From Albugo candida (taxonomy: Eukaryota > Oomycota > Peronosporomycetes > Albuginales > Albuginaceae): a stretch of DNA of 64,000 nt. The position numbers and the translations under genes are program-made. The stretch lies in the NCBI GenBank assembly GCA_905220665.1, contig CAJNAR010000021.1, forward strand, positions 1 to 64,000, in the 5' to 3' direction. Shown here piece after piece: positions 59,710 through 64,000 of the stretch. Each line of letters begins with the position of its first letter. Position 1 is the first letter of the stretch. A model generated the notes under the pieces. That model was not told the DNA's origin, did not search any database, and saw only the letters and a list, made by a program, of their open reading frames with translations.

Positions 59710-60636
59710 ATGGAAGAAGTATCACAATTACATCGCAAATTACTTCGTTTCCAGCGTGGGGACAGCACGGACATTGGTGAAGCGTTAGACCTACTACGAG
59801 CTCTGGAATCCAAACCGATTACCGTCAACATTTTGAAAGAAACAAAGCTTGGCCAAACTGTTGCCAAACTTCGAAAACATGACAGCGAAAAGATCCAAAA
59901 TCAGTCAAAAAGTCTGATTCATAGCTGGAAGTCCATTCTAACGCTCTCTCCTCGTACCAATTCGTCTTCAGGCTCATCGCCGACAGCTGCGAGGCCAATG
60001 GCGAAAAGCCCTTCTTCCGCATGCAAAGCAAAATCGCCTCGTTCCGAGCCAATCAAACGTCGGGAAACCAATAGTAGCTCTTCAACAGCCTTTCTACCAC
60101 CGGGATTGGATAAAATGCGTGCCACCGTGCGTACAAAGATGAAGGAGAATCTTGAGCTCGCTGATGCTGACACTTGCAATGCTCCTGATGTAGCTACCGC
60201 GATCGAAATCGCTATGGCGCGTATGTTCAATATCGGTTTTCCGGGAGAGAACAAGAAAGATTACACGGCCAAATTCCGTCAATTGTCATTCAACTTGAAA
60301 AAGAATGCTCGATTACGCGAAGACTTGCTTCAGGATGCTGTGAGTGCCGAGCAGTTAATCAACATGTCACCTGAAGAACTCGCTACGGATGAAAAGCGAC
60401 ACGAGATAGAGAAATTACGAGACGATGCTTTTCAAAGAGCTCGTTTGGATTGGGCTGACGCAAATGAAGACAAAATCAACAAGCAATGTGGCATTGAAAA
60501 TAGTAAAGGCTTATTTACGTGTGGTCGATGTAAATCATCAAAAACTAGCAATACGCAGAAACAGACTCGTAGTGCCGATGAACCAATGACTGTCTTTGTG
60601 CAGTGTCATAACTGTGGAAATCGCTGGAAATGTTGA
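59710..60636 (+). CDS. Transcription elongation factor TFIIS
   Basis: A single exon, 308 aa, the usual TFIIS length. N-terminal LW domain (LLRALESKPITVNILKETKL, VAKLRKHDSEKI, LIHSWK), a Ser/Pro-rich linker, the central three-helix domain II (MARMFNIGFPGENKKDYTAK, FQRARLDWADANEDKINKQC) and the C-terminal zinc ribbon: FTCGRCKSS, QTRSADEPMT with the catalytic Asp-Glu pair, and VQCHNCGNRWKC. All functional residues are intact. It rescues arrested RNA polymerase II by stimulating transcript cleavage. Its ATG lies 143 bp from that of the minus-strand PHD/DDT gene, so the two share a short divergent promoter. Confidence 0.97.
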   Translation: MEEVSQLHRKLLRFQRGDSTDIGEALDLLRALESKPITVNILKETKLGQTVAKLRKHDSEKIQNQSKSLIHSWKSILTLSPRTNSSSGSSPTAARPMAKSPSSACKAKSPRSEPIKRRETNSSSSTAFLPPGLDKMRATVRTKMKENLELADADTCNAPDVATAIEIAMARMFNIGFPGENKKDYTAKFRQLSFNLKKNARLREDLLQDAVSAEQLINMSPEELATDEKRHEIEKLRDDAFQRARLDWADANEDKINKQCGIENSKGLFTCGRCKSSKTSNTQKQTRSADEPMTVFVQCHNCGNRWKC

Positions 60637-60956
60637 GCTATAAGTATTCGCATCGATCCATCGTAACAGAATACTTTTCGACAATGTAAATTGTATATAT
60701 TGCCATCTCTCCAATTGCGCCGTCGCCCTTTCTTTGCATCGATTTCTCATAACATTGGACTCACTCATTGTTCTTCGGCTTATCGTCAGCTCCTTCCCGC
60801 CCGTCAAGCATCCAATCTGCTCCTTTTCTCCAGCTCTATTCCCGAATTCCGAGCTCTGAAGCCCAACCAAACACTACAAATGTCTTCACTTTCGACGCGG
60901 TTTCTTTGAGATCGACGAGATATCAGTTTCGAGTGACTTTATCCATAATTAGCCTC
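60637..60956. other. Intergenic region
   Basis: 320 bp between TFIIS and the Sec14/GOLD gene. A plus-strand frame (60,691-60,909) is Arg/Ser-rich like a mitochondrial presequence but starts at TTG and ends without further exons. A TATATA run sits at 60,693-60,699. Confidence 0.4.
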
Positions 60957-62566
60957 ATGGAAGAGCAGCGGATTCCGGAGCTCTCTACTGAACGCTTTGG
61001 CGATATTGACAGCGATGCAAAAGTGATTGAAAAAGGTCTTAATGATTGGGAAATGGAATTCGCAAATGAGACGGCTGAAGTGAGCCTTTCACGTAAATCG
61101 ATAATCTTTAACATTTGATCGATCGATAGGATTGTGAGTCGCACGCTTCATTTGGACTGCTTCGGGATCCTGCTCTCGAGAACGAAGACTTGACGTTAAG
61201 CTCGCAACATAAAAACGATTCAGCTTGGAGCGATATTCCAGTCATTCAAGCGTCATCGTCCATGCTTCTCGTAGATGGCACGACACAATGGCGCTGTTAT
61301 ATCGCATCCAAATCGCCTGAGGAAGAATCCGAAAAGCTTCGCGGTAAGTACACATTGTATATGCACATAATAGTCTCAATATTGTGCTTGCTAGCTTTAC
61401 GTCAGAGTCTCGAAGAAGATCTGAAGGCTTTACCGCCGTATAAAGAAGTCGTTGGTGACGTTCGACTATTACGCTTCCTTCGTGGGTGTAAGCTCAATGT
61501 GTCGGAGGCAGCTTTGAAATATCGAGAGATGCTCCAATTACGCCAAAGACACCAACTCGATCCGATTCGAAACAGAATTCTTGACGAAAATCTCCATCCC
61601 GAGCAATTTCCGCATTATGATAAAATCGTTTCCAATGTGCCATTTGCCCACAGCTTTGACGCTTTTGAGACTCCAAATAGCTCTATCACGGAATACAATG
61701 TCTTCAGCTTTGAGCTTACGGGTTACGTCGATCTGAAGAGCCTCGACACGAGCATTTCCAATGACGAATGGATCGAGTTCCTATTTTATGAAATGGAATA
61801 TCGATCCCTACAACTCGATCGATTGAGTCGCGAGAAAGAGTGTTTGGTACAGACGATTTTTGTCAAAGATCTCAATGGCTTCTCATTCCTTCGCGGCTAC
61901 CCGACGAGAATGTTGACACTTTTTAGGAATTCCATTACTTTAGCAACAGCGTGCTACCCAGAAACCATACGCGTGACTTTTTTTCTACACGCACCTTGGC
62001 TTTTCCATCGACTTTGGCGAAGTCTCAGTCCGTATCTCCAGCAGACACAGCTCAATAAAATCGATATGCGTGGCAGTGAAACGTACGAATCGCTTCTGCA
62101 AATGCTTGGGGGACGTGATGGACTGCCGACGCTGATGGGTGGAAAGAACACAAGTATTTCGATCCCTCCCACCGGCTTACTCGCTCGAGACTCGTATGCA
62201 TTGCTCTGTGAGCACGGAGCCGTGGAAGCAGATATTACAGCCCGCAAAAGTCTACAAATTCCATTTCGAACGTTGCTGAATGACACTGTTTGCTAGGAGT
62301 TCCAAGTACAGCATTTGGATGTGGATTTTGAGGTACGATTGCGGACACAGGGCGAACAAGGTGGCGCGTTGGAATGTGTTATCATGCCAAGAATCCGAGC
62401 AGTACAAGGAGAGCAAGTGACTGGGGAGTACAGAGCCATCGAGGATGCAACAATCGTCCTTGTGTGGGACAATACATCCTCTTGGATGCGGAGCAAGCGT
62501 ATCGCGTACAAAGCCAAAGTCGTCCGAGCAACACATGAGTTTTCCACTTTAGACACCTGCGCCTGA
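60957..62566 (+). CDS. Sec14/CRAL-TRIO plus GOLD-domain protein with an in-frame TAG
   Basis: Exons: 60957-61079, 61130-61343, 61395-62296 (412 aa to the TAG), with the same frame continuing open to a TGA at 62,564-62,566. Introns 50 and 51 nt. A CRAL-TRIO N-terminal motif (DVRLLRFLRGCKLNVSEAAL) precedes a Sec14 lipid-binding core (IFVKDLNGFSFL, NSITLATACYPETIRVTFFL, LNKIDMRGSETYESLLQMLG). The sequence then reads RTLLNDTVC, TAG, EFQVQHLDVDFEVRL. GOLD domains have Trp in the matching WEF-x(4-5)-D-x-F pattern, so the TAG (62,294-62,296) stands exactly where TGG is expected, and about 90 codons of GOLD sequence follow uninterrupted. No intron of suitable phase removes it. Nonsense mutation, sequencing error or readthrough are all possible. 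The family carries phosphoinositides in membrane traffic. Confidence 0.82.
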
Positions 62567-62666
62567 AATTGGTGAAAATAGAGGCAAATGAGCGATAAAC
62601 GCTTTGGGAAATGGAATGCTTTTCGCCATATTATTCAATTCTCTCCCTTTACTGCTTCTCGCTACC

Positions 62667-64000
62667 TCAGATGCTTATACAGTTCAATTGCTGAAGAAAG
62701 TCTTCCGCGTTCAAAAGCTCTGTGCATCCATACCAAATTGTTTTCGGATTGGATTGTGACTTGGCATACGCCATGAGATTCTGATACTCATTGTAATTGC
62801 CACCTCCAATCATAAAGACGATCGCTTCACGGAATGGAGTCCTTTGTCGTGGAACTTGGCCGTGAGCGCCGTTGGCTGTGATCTTTGGATCCAGATAGAT
62901 AAACTCATCGTCTTCAGTGTTCGGTCGTAGCTCGCAAATTGCGTCCGTCACGCGTGTGACATGCAATTTTTTATTTTCTGGAAGAAAGTTCTTCACGCTG
63001 GCAGCTGCTTGTGCTAGGAATCCTTGCGCCAATCCTTTGAATTTACTCATACTCGCTGCCGAGCTTGGAACAGCTGAATGAGGATTGACTTCGCTTTGGA
63101 GAGCGCCACCAACACTTGCGTGTTTCTGAAACGCAGTATGCTTTTTGATATACGTCCATGCGGTCATGAAAGAGAGACTGCTTTCCTGAGCATTTGCCTC
63201 TTCCAAATGTTTGTACAACGATTCAAACTCGGCGATATCGGTGGTGCTCGCGCCGCTTGTAAGATAATAAATCATCAGAAGACGAACTTTATCGGCCAAT
63301 GTGCCCATATCCTTTGATCCGAGAACCTGAGCAATCTCATTTTTGTCAACAGAGGAGCCATTTATAAGCTTTTGCTCGAGCATGGAAAATGTTGGAATGT
63401 GGCGTGCAGTGATAATCTCAAAGGCTGCTTGAAAGATGTTTGTGTGCACCTCGAGCATTTTCTTCTTCTCCACGAGCATCGGCAAGGTATCCACTGCATC
63501 CACAAGATCCTTAGTCCCGGTCATCAACGTATCGTGTCCTCCAGTCTGATTACAAAAGCATGAAAGGATGCGTTGTAATGTTCTTACAAAAGAATCGTAC
63601 CTTGGCACGAATCTGTTCCTCCTTGCGTGTGACCTGTTTCATTTCTTCTTCGTTTGCGTCGATCGCATCGGGAAAGAGACTTCCAGCGTGAAGTCGAAAG
63701 AACGAATCTGAAACAATGTCGAGATCGTATGTCTTTTCAATGATAGCTTGTGCGTGCTCCTCAGCTGATTTCTTGACGCCTACTTTGACTCGATTCATAG
63801 ACACCTTGAGAAGATCGTCCACTAAGGCTTGATACGTCGATGGATGATGAAGCATGGAAGGTAGGTCCTCATTGCGATCCATAAGTATCAGAACGGGACG
63901 TTGAAACGATTTAGGAGCGTCACTTTCTTGGAATAAATTCAGTCGATCGACAGTTGCGCTCGAAATATGTTTCCGGATCAATTGTGTGAGTGACTGTGCG
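62667..64000 (-). CDS. SLY1: SLY1/SCFD1 Sec1-Munc18 protein, 5' part beyond the window
   Basis: Two visible exons, 64000-63601 and 63545-62667, joined by a 55-nt intron. The 5' end is cut by the window. The visible part holds RPVLILMDRNEDLPSMLHHP, LVDDLLKVSMNRVKVG, RKEEQIRAK joined to TGGHDTLMTGTKDLVDAVDT, then IIYYLTSGAS-like text (MIYYLTSGAST) and the C-terminal FREAIVFMIGGGNYNEYQNL, which is typical of SLY1 rather than Munc18 or VPS33/45. SLY1 binds syntaxin-5-type SNAREs and drives ER-Golgi fusion. Tail to tail with the Sec14/GOLD gene, 100 bp apart. No breaks seen in the visible part. Confidence 0.93.

Noticed and set aside
59661..59867. Minus-strand frame opposite the TFIIS N-terminus as a PHD-gene exon
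   Set aside because: It is antisense to conserved TFIIS coding sequence and no donor joins it cleanly to the PHD exon.
60691..60909. Mitochondrial-type Arg/Ser-rich ORF before the Sec14/GOLD gene
   Set aside because: It starts at TTG, has no ATG until its last residues and no joining exon. Probably pyrimidine-rich promoter DNA.

Overview
The window looks like nuclear DNA of an oomycete, possibly a white-rust genus such as Albugo. I infer this from fused DHFR-thymidylate synthase, a starch-binding-domain trehalose-phosphate synthase, a AAACCCT telomere-like motif and very compact genes with introns mostly 47-76 nt long. I placed 45 introns by joining reading frames. For every multi-exon gene complete in the window the exon sum is a multiple of three. 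No transcript data were available.

Bases 1-21,240 are repeat-rich and gene-poor. Bases 1-12,029 are a head-to-tail satellite of about 636 bp (19 copies visible, running off the left edge) with a clear five-unit higher-order repeat in its right half. Next come a broken DDE-transposase relic (12.2-13.75 kb), a two-copy telomere-like motif, and a structurally complete but coding-dead Ty1/Copia retrotransposon (14,075-18,318) with 136-bp LTRs, a perfect 5-bp target duplication and a primer site matching the anticodon loop of initiator tRNA. About 2.9 kb without a recognisable gene follows.

Bases 21,243-64,000 are gene-dense, apart from a second unassigned 1.7-kb stretch (23.8-25.5 kb). In order: a CTFxPxIN-repeat protein (+); a membrane-anchored thioredoxin-fold-like protein (-); a mitochondrial ABHD11-type hydrolase (-); an R2R3-Myb factor (-); DHFR-TS (+); a DENN-domain protein (+); an unrecognised eight-exon gene (+); a PX/EF-hand/DUSP ubiquitin protease with a C-terminal CaaX box (+); a DDX21-type RNA helicase (-); a CBM20-TPS-TPP protein with altered catalytic motifs (+); an eIF4E2/4EHP-type cap-binding protein (+); two convergent trehalases (+ and -); a PH-USP-PDZ-UBA protein (-); a PHD/DDT-WHIM chromatin protein (-); TFIIS (+); a Sec14/GOLD protein with an in-frame TAG at a conserved Trp codon (+); and the 3' part of SLY1 (-).

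The trehalose genes (one synthase-like, two trehalases) lie within 9.1 kb, interrupted only by the cap-binding gene and a 32-bp perfect palindrome centred on TGACGTCA. Other neighbours share broad themes (ubiquitin proteases, membrane traffic), but nothing suggests operons. The most unusual items are the higher-order satellite, the two multidomain USP fusions, the probable TPS/TPP pseudoenzyme, the palindrome, the Trp-to-TAG change and introns of 33-34 nt.
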